Of a DNA stretch of 64,000 nt, positions 22,232 through 34,032 are shown piece after piece. The stretch lies in contig NC_049902.1 in assembly GCF_001411555.2 (NCBI RefSeq), positions 11,103,888 through 11,167,887 of the forward strand, written 5' to 3'. The notes beneath the pieces were generated by a model. The model searched no databases. It was not told the origin of the DNA and saw only the letters and a list, made by a program, of their open reading frames with translations. Both the position numbers and the translations under genes were made by a program. Positions within the stretch are counted from its first letter, which is position 1, and every line of letters starts with the position of its first letter. The DNA is from Juglans regia (Eukaryota > Streptophyta > Magnoliopsida > Fagales > Juglandaceae).

Positions 22232-24063
22232 AAATTAGGTGTTTGAGGCAGTCACTTATCAGACCAGATTCTTATATCCTTCCCATTTCCTACCCTCCAA
22301 AAGAGACCTTTCATGAGAACAAGTCTTGCTAGCAAGAGACTTCTCCATAGATAAGAAGGATATATGCCTAACTGTGCATTCAAGAAATTGCCTGAGCTAT
22401 AATACTTTGAAGCCAAGACTTGAGCTGCCAAAGAGGAAGTATTCTTCACTAGCCTTCATGCTTGCTTGTACAAAATGGCTAGATTAAATAATTCCAAATC
22501 TCGAAATCCCAAACCCCACACAACCTTACTTCTTCCCAATTGATGCTTTGGAACCCACTGAATTCTCCTCTCATTTGATTTCTATCACCACCAGTAAGCA
22601 AGCATAACCCTATGTATTTCATGCAAGATGCTTATAGGGATTTTGAAAACCCCCATACTATATGTAGGTATTACTTGAATGATAGATTTGATGAAAATTT
22701 CTTTTCCAATTGGAGAAAGATATTTCATTTTCCAGTTTGAAAGCCTTGCTCTTACTCTATCCATAATACCATTGAAAGAGGCAACTTGAGATCTTCCTAC
22801 CATTGTAGGAAGGCCTAGGTACTTTTCATAAGATTCAATAGCTCTAACCCCGGCAATTTTGATTAGAATATCTTTCTATTTTTGCTAAAACAGATTGAGA
22901 GTTTGTCTTTGTTAACCCTTTGACCTGAAACCAATTCATAGATACACAAAAGCCTTTGCAACCTACTCCAATCCATAGAACTTGCCTTGGATTTACATGT
23001 AACTAACTCCTTGCTAATGGAATGCCAGAAATATAGCCAACTAATTCAACATGATTCAAAATGGAAGTTAAGGTCTCAGAACATAAAATGAAAAGGTAGG
23101 GTGACAAAGGGGCACCCTGCCTAATGCCCCTCGAAGGATTAAAAATCTGTTGAGGAGTGCCATTGATAAGTAGAGAGTATGACACAGTTGGCATACACCT
23201 CATGATCCAATCAATCCATTTTCTGTCAAAGCCCAATTTAGGCATAACAACTTCTAAAAAAGACCACTCAACTCGATCATAGGCTTTACTCATATCAAGC
23301 TTCAAAGCCAACTATCCATCCTTTCCTTTGATTCTGTTCTTCATTGAGTGCAGGAGTTCATAGGCCACAATAAAATTATATGTGATCAAACGACTAGGAA
23401 TGAATGCACTTTGAGTTGGAGAAATGATAGAAGGCAGAAAACACTTTAGTCTATTGGCCAACACCTTTGCTATAATCTTGTAATGGACATTACAAAGACT
23501 TATAGGCCTGAATTCAGTCACTTTTGAAGGCTTAGCAACTTTTGGAATCAATGCAATGAATGTTTTATTAATAGAGTCATCCCAAGAGTTGAATTTGAAT
23601 GCCTCTCTCACTGCATCAGAAACTCCTTTACCAACTATATACCAGTGTTATCGATAAAAAATGGTTGGGAAGCCATCTGTTCCAGGAGAACCAAGTCCAT
23701 TCATATGAAAAACAACTTTCTCAATTTCCTTAGAACTGATCTATCTTGTAAGAGAAGCATTCATAGTTGCTATCACACAAGACTTCAAATTTATCAAACA
23801 TTGCTGAAACCACTCAGGATTAGAAGCAGTAAATAATTCTTTGAAGAAAGCCTGGAACTCAGGACTAATTTATGTAGAAGAATGCAACACACTTCCATCC
23901 ATCTTAGTAATGTTCTTAATGAAGTTAGTCTTCCTTCTCTAGTTAGCACATTTATGATAAAAGCTTGTATTTCTGTCTCCCTCATTGAGCCACTGTTGCT
24001 TAGCTCTCTGCTTCCAATTCTAGTCTTCTTCTTCAAGCAGCTTGTTAACTTCCTGCTTAAGCA
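22232..24063 (-). pseudogene. LINE reverse transcriptase
   Basis: Plant L1 RT in pieces. 23794-24108 carries the linker (NEGDRNTSFYH type). 23312-23611 has [30 protein letters not shown] and SAFIPSRLI. 23003-23311 has [12 protein letters not shown] and [18 protein letters not shown]. 22585-22803 has MVGRSQVASFNGIMDRVRARL and WKMKYLSPIGKEIFIKS. The catalytic FADD box expected between GIPLARS (about 23010) and CKSKASSMDW (about 22980) is missing, apparently by a short deletion, so the enzyme is dead apart from its stops. Confidence 0.9.
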
Positions 24064-26830
24064 TAGGGGTGGAAATATGTGACACGACCCATTAACTAAC
24101 ACGAACACGACACGATAAAAACGGGTTAGGATTTAGCCTTAACGAGTTTGGGTCAAAACGAGTTGACCTGTTAAGACACGATTGCTTAACGTGTCACTAA
24201 CGGGTTAACCCGTCATGACCCATTATGACCTGTTAAAAATTAAATTTACCTTTATGCCCTTAAACCTAAAATTCAAAAAACCCTAAACTACCTAACCCAT
24301 GCCGCCTTCTTCAGTTTTCTAACTTTCTTTTCCTCACAGTCACGCTGCATCCCCCTCATCTCTTCATCTTCAACCCATGGCCCTACAATGACTCCCTCTC
24401 CCCTCAGTTCTCATCTCACGAAGCCCCCTCCATGCCACCCCTCATTGACTTCAAGCTAGTACTCCGTCGCCCACGGCTCCACCACACAAAGCCCAAAGGT
24501 GATCGAATTTCTTTCTCTTATCTTCTTTTCTTTTTCTAGTTTCTGAGATTTTAAATTTTGAAAGAGGGATGGGGAGCTTTGGAGTTTACTAGTTTACTAA
24601 TCCAAACAGATCTTGAAGATACTTCACTGGGCCTTTTTTTTCTGAAATCCTCTCAGAAATCAGAATCTCTTCTCACGGTGACGCCGCCCCTCTTCAACCC
24701 AGAAATCGTTTCTTATGTTTTTTTTGGGGTTTACTTTTTCTTGGTTCATTTTCTATTGGGTTTCTCTATCTACTATTTAATCTCGATTGGTTCAATCTCT
24801 TTCTTAGTCTTTTACATGCTTCTACCTTAGTGATACATGATGAAAGTACGCATGATAATCAATCATTAGGATTTGAAGAATCTATCAATTAAACTGTAAG
24901 CATAGCATTTTGTTTCTCCAAAATCTTGCTTTTTCATAGGTGTTACATTACATGAAAGAATATAATGATATAAAATACATGGTGGATAACAGTAAATACG
25001 CCTGAATTGGCACCTCCTCTCCACCATTTTTAGTTGTTATGTTCGATTGAGAGCTATTATGTTGATTTACTGGATATTTAGTTTCTGAGGCATTCCTTTC
25101 ATTTTGATATCAGTAATATATTGTGGAGAGGAGCTGTGAGTCTCTGTTGATGGAAAATTTGAAATTTCTTTCGTTCCAAGTACTTTCTTTCATTTGAAAT
25201 TTTGATGTGTCGAGTGGGGGAGCTCTTCTAACAATGATTGTTATGGAATTGATTTATTATTGATATTTTGTTTAGATACCTCTAGAAGATACTTTTGTGA
25301 GCAGCTGCAAAGGAAAGGAAAGCCTTTTAAGAGGTATTTTAAAACCTCTTACTTCTGCTATGGTTAGAAGGCTATACATAAGATGTAAAAATATAAGTTC
25401 CCAATGTAATGCGTTGCATAATCTGGTTAGAGGAACGATAAAAGTATCTTGTGCCCAGTGTACTTTCATGAGGCTTTTGGCTTTTTTGATATTATCTTAC
25501 TTACAAAAAGAATCTAGTGAGTGGATCTACTAAATGTATATTTGAAAGTTTCCACCTATCACTGTCATTTTATCAATTCATTTTGTCTTGAACGTTGAAG
25601 GTAATTTCTAAACTTGAAGGCCCTGCTATTAGTCAGTACTGTGCTTTACGCTTATTACAGGTAGAGACTAGTATCTGGTTCAATTTTATTTCAGTTTTAT
25701 TTTCAACCTTTGTTTTCCTCTTTTATTCATTCTTTTTTGTTTAAGATTTATTTTTGACAATGATTGTTAAACCTTCTGCAGGCAACACTCGATGAATCAT
25801 TATATGAACTTGCTAGTGACCTGGTATGAGCAAGACATGATGATATGCTTCTATGATTGATGTATTTCGAATAGGGTATAGTAACTTTTTAATTACGTTT
25901 TTAGGTGAGGTTCTTGTTGAGATATGGAAGGGAATTCAATCAAGGAGTAGAGTGCTCATGTTGCTTCTGTTAAAAATATTCTAGAAAACCATGCTAGTTA
26001 TTTACTGTCAGGAAAGGAACTTTCCAACACCTTCCCTTTCATTTTTTTTTTTTTCGAAGTCTTTTTTAAGCTGCTTGTGAACTACAAGTTGTTTCCGATG
26101 CTTGTGAACTACAGATTTAACTTCTGGACCTCTGGTCTTATAAGGTTGTTTCCTCTTCTATTATTTGTACTTTCATTACAATAATATTATTTGATAAAAC
26201 TTTATTGATGTCTTTTTTTTAATAGAAACATAAGAAGAAGTTAAATTGAACGAGTTAACCGAAGATGTAATGGAGTTGGAGAACGAGGGCAAGGAGGACG
26301 CTCCACTTTCTTCTTCAAGTTCTAAATTTATTTAGATCTGTGTTTTTAATTTTTTATTATATTTGGGATTGCAATATTAATATATTTACAATGTATGTTT
26401 TGTTTATTATATTTGGGATGAAATTTTAATAATGAATATTATTACAAATTGTGTGGATCATATTTGTTTGGATTGTAATTTTAGACTTGTAGTTAGTTTT
26501 TTTAGTTTTTATAGATATTTTTTATATTTAAATATTTATATAAAATCAATCAGGTCAAACGGGTCGCGTCATGTCGTATCGTGTCTATTCAACTCATTAA
26601 CGTAAACGGGTCGAAACGGAATGGGTCGTGTCATGTCAATTTATTTCTTATTCATTAACGGGTCATAACAGGTCATGTCATGTCAACCCGTTATCTTATC
26701 GTGTCGTGTTCGAGTTTGAAATTTTGACACAAAATCCTTAATGGGTCATGTTCATGTTGACCCATTAAGTGTAATATACATACCTTGACATAATACGAAC
26801 ACGACTCGTTAACACAATTTGACACCCTTA
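24064..26830 (+). mobile_element. hAT-like non-autonomous element carrying host-gene exons
   Basis: The ends are inverted: TAGGGGTGGAAATATGTGAC on the left and ...TTTGACACCCTTA on the right, with long subterminal stretches rich in ACACGAC, CGGGTT and GGGTCA. The same ends bound the 759-bp element at 55575-56333. It interrupts the LINE between TFGDEIR and LLKQEVNKLLEEE. The expected 8-bp duplication is not clear here (cttaagca and cacgaatc differ). No transposase was found. The interior holds intron-exon-like sequence (see 25601) and a short open tail (LTEDVMELENEGKEDAPLSS, near 26250-26335). Confidence 0.8.
25601..25965 (+). pseudogene. Captured exons resembling RIC1 (Rab6-GEF partner)
   Basis: Three consecutive exon-like blocks with matching splice sites. 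25601-25660 (after gttgaag, before gtagag) encodes VISKLEGPAISQYCALRLLQ. 25782-25823 (after ctgcag, before gtatga) encodes ATLDESLYELASDL. 25915 onward (after tttttag) encodes VRFLLRYGREFNQG. All are phase 0. Joined, the LRLLQ-ATLDESLYELA-LVRFLLR run matches, from memory, the plant RIC1-like protein family. Introns are kept, so it was copied from genomic DNA. It has no continuous frame or start and cannot make a full protein. Confidence 0.55.
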
Positions 26831-26838
26831 CACGAATC

Positions 26839-27825
26839 TCATCACCAAAGGTTCCCTGATTATCATTCTATAATCTTTTTATCATTTGCAACTTTGAGTT
26901 AATAAGTTGTTTTTGTCCTCTGAAAGCTGTTGAACTCCTATTTTTGTCCCTTGAAAGTTGTTGAACTCCACCTTTGTAATTGTTCCTTACATCTGGTCAG
27001 ACCACTTGAAGTATAAGAAAGAGTATTGAGATTAGGGGAATTAAACAGCCAAGCCTTCCTCACAACCTCAGCACATTCTTCTCTTAATGCTCACTTAGCT
27101 TCATATCTAAAAGGTTGGCTACCTCTACTCAAACTCAATGAAGATTGGACTATGATATGAAGTATTAACAGCTAGAGTATAAACCTTAGTGTCATTGAAA
27201 TGCAGCAGCCCCCCAAAGCTCGATCCAAGCTTTCTTTAGTGAAAGCAGTTCCCTCTCTATTATTACACTGTGTATTTACCACCCTGATAACCTAGATCAT
27301 TGAGGTCACAAGAAAGCAATCCCTCTCTAAAGTCTTCCATCTGTTGGTAAGGTCTGTTAGGCCCCCCAAAACTTTTCACTCTGTCAAATGAATTCGTTAA
27401 AATCACCAAAACAGATCCATGGCAGATTATTAAGAGGTTTGAGAGCAGCAAGTAACCTCGAACTCTCTGACCTCTTTGCTATAACTGGATTTCCATAAAA
27501 ACCAGTCAAAAGACAACTGGAACTAGTCTTCTTATGAGTTACTCTTAGGGAAATATGACATTGAGTGTAGGTAACCAGCACCACCTCATATAGGTTATCC
27601 CAAAAGAAAGCTAAACCTCCACTCCTTCCAAAACAATCCACAATAAAACTGTTTCTCAAACCCAACTGATTTCTAACCAACTCAACCTCACTTCTCTTGC
27701 ACTTAGTTTCCATATATATAAAAAAATAAATAAATAATTGGGACCTTAGTTTTGACCTAATGGCCCAGCTTAAGAACTATAGGAGGGTTCTCAAGCCCTT
27801 TACAGTTCCAACATAGGCAACTCAT
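26839..27825 (-). pseudogene. LINE endonuclease and linker
   Basis: ORF2 begins at 27825 (MSCLCWNCKGLENPP, compare the usual MSCLSWNCRGLGNPR). The APE-type endonuclease continues at 27384-27713 (METKCKR, GLAFFWDN, FYGNP, WICFGDFNEF) and 27263-27451 (LLSCDLNDLGYQGGKYTV). The linker continues to 26839 with FRYEAK and LREECAEVVRKAW. An in-frame stop at about codon 23 and other breaks are visible. The hAT-like element separates it from the RT. Confidence 0.9.
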
Positions 27826-27843
27826 TGGAGTTGGTGGGGCTGC

Positions 27844-28710
27844 TTAGCAGCCACTACCGATGATCCTTGTGTTTGACTCTTTACAAGACAGAGTTGAACT
27901 TCTACTTCTTAGAACTTTTTTTATCCATAACACCTCTGTCAGATAAAACAACTCCTCTTTTCCTTCTACCCACACTAGTATCCATAGGGGATGAACTAGA
28001 TCTATTATCACCTCGAGCTCTCCTTTTCCAACTAAAGGTTTTGAAGGTTTAGAAGCAAAAGAAGTTGGAGACTTATGATGAAAAGCTTTCCCATGAATTA
28101 TCCTTTTACCCTCCACAGAATTAGACTTAATACCAGGGCCAAAAGTCAAAGAATCCACTGAAGGAGTAGAGGGTAACTTACTTGGAGGAGTGATGACTTG
28201 ATGCACATGGGAAACTGCATCCTCTTGAAATAAGGATGTAGAATATTCCATGATAGCTTTATGACAGTTTGGACCTTGAATATTCCCCATGCCATTTAAT
28301 GCATCTTTATTTACCTTAGAACCATTATGTAGCTCCTTTAGTAACTAATGAGAATTAGCATTGAGTTCCTTTGAAAATGCCTCTCAATCCTGCAATCTGT
28401 CCTTGCCATTAATGTTACTGTTATCACCACCACTAGCCGCTGGGAAGGAGGTTTCCTCCACCTCTGAGATGAAGAACCACCATGAGAGCCACCACCACCA
28501 TACATTTTCTCAGCCACAAGAGAAAACTTCATTGGTTGTGCTCTGAGCCATGCACCATATTGCAGTTGATTAGAACTTGAAGAAGGTTTTCAAACATCAA
28601 CCTTAAGGCAACTGCCACCATCATGTCTAATAATACCACACTTGAAGCAAAAGCTTTGGGGTCTCTCATATCTAAAAGATATCCACTGCATTCTATCACC
28701 AACCCCACCC
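27844..28710 (-). pseudogene. LINE ORF1, C-terminal part with CCHC knuckle
   Basis: A gag-like zinc knuckle CFKCGIIRHDGGSC (C-x2-C-x4-H-x4-C) lies near 28610-28660, preceded by MQWISFRYERPQS. Downstream is the low-complexity tail (27844-28290). The N-terminal half of ORF1 is displaced to 38423-38903 by the LTR retrotransposon. Confidence 0.85.
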
Positions 28711-29043
28711 CATACTATAACACACCGTATTTTTTTTTTAGTGTATTTTTTTTAATTGAATGATTATTTGTTATTAATTTAAAAATTGATTCCCTTGTTT
28801 TAAATTTTTAGATTTTAGTGGGTTTATTTTTATGACTTTTATTAATTTGTGAAAATTAAATTTGACATGTTTCCTAAATATTAATAATTGTTATGCATTT
28901 AAATTTCTCTTAATTTAAATTAGTTTGTGGGTTTTAAAATTATTGTATTGTTGGAGTTAATTATTTTATTTTACTTAGTCACTGTGTTTAAATTTATTTT
29001 ATTTAAAACTGTTGTATTGAAATAATTTTTTCGTTAGAATTTT

Positions 29044-29307
29044 ATGACCCAAGTTATGAGTTTTAGATCTTATTTATTTCCCTTCATTTTTCTTTTCTAC
29101 TTTCTTTTTCTCTTTTCTCTTTTTTTTTTCTTCTTTCTTTTTTATTCTTTTCTTCTTTCCTTTTCGGAACTGCTCCTCCCGCGTGCGACTTCTCTTCCTC
29201 TCTCCCCGTGTGTTGCGTCTCCCCCCCAGCCCGCCGCCGTGCGCCTTCGTCCGGCGACACCGCCCAGCCCATGGCCTTCCCCACCCTCCGGCGACCACCT
29301 CCCTTGA
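29044..29307 (+). other. LTR GC-island open frame, frameshifted copy
   Basis: It starts MTQVMSFRSYLF with a long F/L-rich hydrophobic stretch. Compared with the copy at 35591, indels move the downstream part to another frame (29208-29438). The start context after a conserved TTTTATGACCCAAG is shared by the copies. Confidence 0.35.
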
Positions 29308-30113
29308 ATCTCAGCCCCTCTCGCGTTGCCGTTTGCCCCCACGCGCAACAGTGTGCAGCGGCGTTCCTTGTGCTCGTGCGCCGCCGCCGCGCCAACATCG
29401 GCCACCATCTCTTCACCACTTCATCATCGACCTCCTAGCAACCTAATGCACCCATCCTTGGCTCCGATCTGTCACCAGTGAAGCCCATCTATCTCCATCT
29501 CCGATTCGTTCTTTTTGGCCTTCAACCGCCGCCCACGCCGCCACCCACGACCAACCACCACCACCACTAGCTTCACCGACATCCCTAAGCCCTACCCTAT
29601 CAATCTCGGGTCTTCGTTTACACCCCTTCAAAAGTGGGTTTTTGAGACCCACGGCCATAGTGCATTTCACACTGTTTTGTTGCTACGTTGCCACTTCTAG
29701 CACCTCTGTGATCTTTCAAAAATTATATTATAGCATTGTAAGTATTTTCTCAAAGAACTTTTGAGATTTAAATGTATTTTCGTGCTAACTCATATTTACT
29801 GTGAATTGGTTGGTTGTGCCGGACTGAGTCCGAGGGGTAAGGGGGTCAGTTGGATTGGATGATGGAGTTGTTTGTGTGATTGGTTTATGCTATGAAATTT
29901 GTTGGCTGTTTCGGATTTAAATATTGGTGTTTTGAGTTCGACGTTGGTCACGGTGGATATTGGTGATTTTTTTAAGAAGTGGTGATATATATTGGGATTA
30001 TGAGGGTTTTAAGTTTTGAGAAATTAAGATAGATTATTTTAGAAGCTTAGGCTTAAATATGGAAATCCGTGATTGGTTAAAAACTTACGGAAATTGTGTG
30101 ATTATTTTTATAG

Positions 30114-30174
30114 GTGACGATTTATAGTCGACTCAACATTTTTGAGGAAATTTTTGAAAAGCTAAGTTGCCCAG
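30114..30174 (+). other. 61-bp exon-like block within LTR
   Basis: Bounded by ATTTTTATAG on the left and GTAAGCGGGG on the right, both good splice signals. The equivalent block is 34700-34760 (61 bp) in the 3' LTR and 3021-3082 (62 bp, minus) in the solo LTR. All three have stops in the frames checked, so it would be untranslated. Confidence 0.4.
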
Positions 30175-30589
30175 GTAAGCGGGGTTCATATACTAGTTTT
30201 GCATAAAAGAAATGAAATGAGGTTGACTTTGAAAATATGCATGTTTGTTTGAAAAGAAATCTAAAAACGACCTCAGATGTTTGTTCGGCATATGCATAAA
30301 TTCTATAAGAGAAAGTATCTTCTGTCATGACTGGTGTAGACATGAGCTAGTTTTGTGCATTCTGTTTTTGAACTATACAAAAAGAGCGAATATGAAACTC
30401 TAAAAGTTTTTGCTTTGAATAAACGAAGAGGTTTTGGTATCTGTTTATTTCGAACACGTGCAATGATCTGAAGCTTTTCAGTACTTTGTTTTGATATGAT
30501 GTGTCATCTGAAAAACCTTGGCATGAAGTTCTGATTCTATTTCTGAATGTGATCTGTTCCGATAATGTTCTGTTCTGTTTCTGTTAAGG

Positions 30590-30832
30590 CCCAGTCACGG
30601 GTATAATGGTGGTTTATAACCCTACCACGGGGGTGAAACATGGAATACGGCCCAGCCACGAGTATAATGGTGGTTTATAACCCTACCACGGGGGTGAAAC
30701 ATGGAATATGGCACAGCCACGGGTATAATGGTGATTTATAACCCTACCACGGGGGTGAAACATGGAATATGGCCCAGCCATAGGTATAATGGTGGTTTAT
30801 AACCCTACCACAGGGGTTAAACATGGTATTGT
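30590..30832 (+). repeat. LTR minisatellite, 4 units of 61 bp
   Basis: Units start at 30590, 30651, 30712 and 30773. Each contains GTATAATGGTG and ATAACCCTACCAC. The last unit changes gtgaaacatgg to gttaaacatgg, a variant seen in the last unit of other copies too. Confidence 0.95.
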
Positions 30833-31048
30833 GCCGATGTGATGTTAAGAGATGATTTAATTATAATGTTTCAGTTTGGAAATGCCAACGGATTTGTTTT
30901 TTTTGGAATAAGTTTATTTTTCTGAAAATTTCGCTCTAATGCTTTTGTACAAAGTTTTGTTTCTGCATTCTGAAAGTAAATGTTTTGTTCTGCTTATCAA
31001 ATGTTATAATTGCTCATGTTTACATGCTAGTATATGATCTCTGCTTAC

Positions 31049-31066
31049 TGAGTTCTTGATAACTCA
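31049..31066 (+). promoter_or_regulatory. LTR hairpin (TGAGTT/AACTCA stem)
   Basis: Perfect 6-bp stem, 6-nt loop cttgat, after GCTTAC and before CCCCCTTATCTCC. Located 335 bp before the LTR end. Confidence 0.6.
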
Positions 31067-31384
31067 CCCCCTTATCTCCACAATATTTTTCAGATATTAT
31101 GATGGTTCAGCTGAGGATCAAGATTATGAGGTATTGGGTGAGATAATTTAAGTGCAGTCGTTCAAGCATAGGAAGTTTTTTATGAGTATTGTCGAATTTT
31201 ATTAAGAAATTTTATTGTGTTGTAATGGCTTGGAATTTTGGAAAATTGGTTATATTGAGGAAATTAGATTGAATCAAATTTTCTATATGCTATTTGGAAT
31301 TTGGAGTCTATTATTGTATTGTTAAAATGTGAGTTTAAGAGATAGAAAGTAACTCTCCGACCTGTGCGGGACCGAGGCGTTACA

Positions 31385-33311
31385 GTTGGTATAGGAGACA
31401 GGTTTGAATTCTGCATACTATAAACCTTGGACGTTTCGATTTCTGTGGGTTCATAGGATGTAAAGATTTCAATGTAGGAACTTGAGGAATTTAAGAATGA
31501 TCATGTGGATATTTAAGTTCGAGATTCTAAAAACCTTATGATTGATTTTGATGGGATTTGAGGATTTAGATCCAGTAAGCTTATTCTGTAGGATGTAGGA
31601 TATGACTTGGAAATCATCTTTATAAGATTTAAGGTTTAGATTTTTGTGGTTTCGATTCTAAAAATGTACGGGAGTTTAGAGCAATGTCGAGTTTACAATA
31701 TTAGATGGTAGGAAGAACTATATGAGTTGGTTAAAGATATGACTAAGAATGGATAAACCATATGTGCAATACTAGAAAAGTTTAAAGGTTTAATTGGAAA
31801 TTATTATTTTTATTTAACTTGAATTTATTTGGTTTTGTTTGATTTTATTTTATTTGAATCGGAATTATGTTATTTTATTTGTTAAGTTTACTTTATTTTG
31901 TTCATTTCGTTCGAAGCTGAAAAGTGGGTTAAAGATTAAGTTATGGCAGGAAGATGGTAAGATTGAGAATGCTATTGTTAGGTATAAATATTTAGCAGAG
32001 TAGGCTTGAACTTTTATCGACTTGGTGTGCTTTTACAATATCGAGGCTTGAAAGGAACGGCATGGTCTGGTTGATCTATTTGAAGAGTAAGATATTTGAG
32101 GTTTTCGATTTCGTGGATGTATGACACGAGCCTTTAGAATAAGAGGTTGTAAGTTCAACAAATTTTAAGGATAGATTTACGGGAATTTCACCAAAAGTTT
32201 AAGATTTTGCAGACTTTAGGAAATGATTTGTTATCATTTAATATTTTAGATTTTGAAAGCTTCGGGAGTCGATTGTTTTATTATTGGACATAAGTTCACC
32301 GATCGTACAGATTTCGGAAAATGATTCTTATATAATTTAAGGTTTTAGAATTACAGATTTGAATGAATGATTTGTAATAAGATTTAAGTTTTTAATTTCG
32401 CAGGCTTGGTATGCTAGCTTGATTTATTTTGGAGACTGGTTAGTATGTGACCATTATTATGGGGTTGATTGAAGTTGAGTTATTGATATAGGAATTTTCA
32501 AGGGGATTATTTCTTTGAGGATTGAAGATATTGGTCCAGTTTGGATAATAATTTTTATTAGTTCGAGGTTTTAGTGGCAAGTTTTGGGATTTGATCCATA
32601 TCAAATATAAGGATCATAGTTGGTGTAGATTCAAGAAGGCATTCTTGGTGATTTTGAGAAAAAAAAAAAGTGTAATAATTCATGGTTTTGGGAGATCAAG
32701 CATTTTTCTATCAAAATGTGATAAGAGTTTTCTGGTCATTAGGTATGGAGCTACCTTGTACTCGATTGTGTTGTTTTTTTTTATGAGGACATAAATTTTA
32801 TGCATGTGGCGAATTATGAGAGTGCGCAGCAAAAGCGTGATATTTTGGTTGTAATTAGGAGTTCAAATTTTGTGTTAATTTTGAGAAATTAGTCGTGACT
32901 TGGATTTTTGAGACGATACTTGTAGTTGGAGACTAATCGTTCAGTTGTACCAATTATGTTATTGATGATTAACTTTGGAGGTGACCATTAGGTTACCAAA
33001 GGTAGAATACAATAAAGATTTGGAAATTATACCGTAGGAGTCAATTGGGGTTAATATAGATTATCGAATAGAGCTATTAATCATTGAGATTCATTGGATG
33101 TTGTATTAAGGCTCTTGTGGAAAATGAGATTTTGGATATCATAGCCACCCTAGGAATACAGGACGTGTTGTGCCACTGGGGGACTAGTACGAGTATGATG
33201 GAATTACCTATGGAAGGTTTAGCGTGTTTTGGGTTGTATCTTCTATCTTGCTTTAGCGTCATGTTTGACCTTTTAAATTTCGAGGACGAAATTTTTTTTA
33301 AGGGGGGAGGA
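31385..33311 (+). other. Internal region without coding domains
   Basis: It begins with a degenerate methionine-tRNA primer site (TTGGTATAGGAG) and ends with the polypurine tract after GAGGACGAAATTTTTTTT. The plus strand has only short open stretches (for example 32591-32794), none with a recognisable motif. This is the profile of a large non-autonomous derivative. Confidence 0.75.
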
Positions 33312-33639
33312 TGTAACACCCCGTATTTTTTTTTAGTGTATTTTTTTTTAATTGAATGATTATTTGTTATTAATTTAAAAATTGATTCTCTTGTTTTAAA
33401 TTTTTAGATTTTAGTGGGTTTATTTTTATGATTTTTATTAATTTGTGAAAATTAAATTTGACATGTTTTCTTAATATTAATAATTGTTATGCATTTAAAT
33501 TTCTCTTAATTTAAATTAGTTTGTGGGTTTTAAAATTATTGTATTGTTGGAGTTAATTATTTTATTTTACTTAGTCACTGTGTTTAAATTTATTTTATTT
33601 AAACGTGTTGTGTTGAAATAATTTTTTCGTTAGAATTTT

Positions 33640-34032
33640 GTGACCCAAGTTGTGAGTTTTAGACCTCATTTATTTCCCTTCATTTTTCTTTTCTACTTTC
33701 TTTTTCTCTTTTCTCTTTTTTTTTCTTCTTTCTTTTTTTTTCTTTTCTTCTTTCCTTTTCCGGAACTGCTCCTCCCGCGCGCGACTTCTCTTCCTCTCTC
33801 CTCGTGCATTGCATCTCCTCCCCAGCCCGCCGCCGTGCGCCTTCGTCCGGCGACGCCGCCCAGCCCATGGCCTTCCCCACCCTCCGGCGACCACCTCCCT
33901 CGAATCTCAGCCCCTCTCGCGTCGCCGTTTGCCCCCACGCGCAACACTGTGCCGCGGCATTCCTTGTGCTCGTGCTCCACTGTCGCGCCACCATCTCTTC
34001 ACCACTTCATCATCGACCTCCTAACAACCTAA
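33640..34032 (+). other. LTR GC-island open frame (130 codons)
   Basis: It starts MTQVVSFRPHLFPFIFLF and has a hydrophobic run, then a Pro/Arg/Ser-rich tail. It reads to IIDLLTT because of a frame difference. The overlapping frame 33804-34067 keeps the conserved end SLAPICHR. No known family. Confidence 0.35.

Larger units (their letters stand above)
28716..31384 (+). mobile_element. 5' LTR (2669 bp)
   Basis: It starts TATAACACACCGTATTT (a mutated TGTAACACCCCGTATTT) and ends GAGGCGTTACA. Inside are the GC-rich island (29160-29700), donor-like GTAAGTATTTTC at 29738, acceptor TTTTTATAG ending 30113, a 61-bp block, donor GTAAGC at 30175, four 61-bp minisatellite units, the hairpin at 31049 and acceptor TTTTTCAG ending 31093. 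Confidence 0.93.

Noticed and set aside
29074..29419. Long minus-strand open frames rich in K, E, R and G opposite the LTR islands (also 33670-33994, 35598-35937, 3878-4105)
   Set aside because: They are the reverse of CT-rich and GC-rich tracts; no family, no shared start, and they exist because such tracts lack stops in several frames.
31095..31151. Short acidic frame YYDGSAEDQDYEVLGEII, present in several LTR copies, as the last exon of an LTR gene
   Set aside because: The exon-like block before it contains stops in the joining frame, and the string is too short to judge; kept only as part of the splice-architecture observation.
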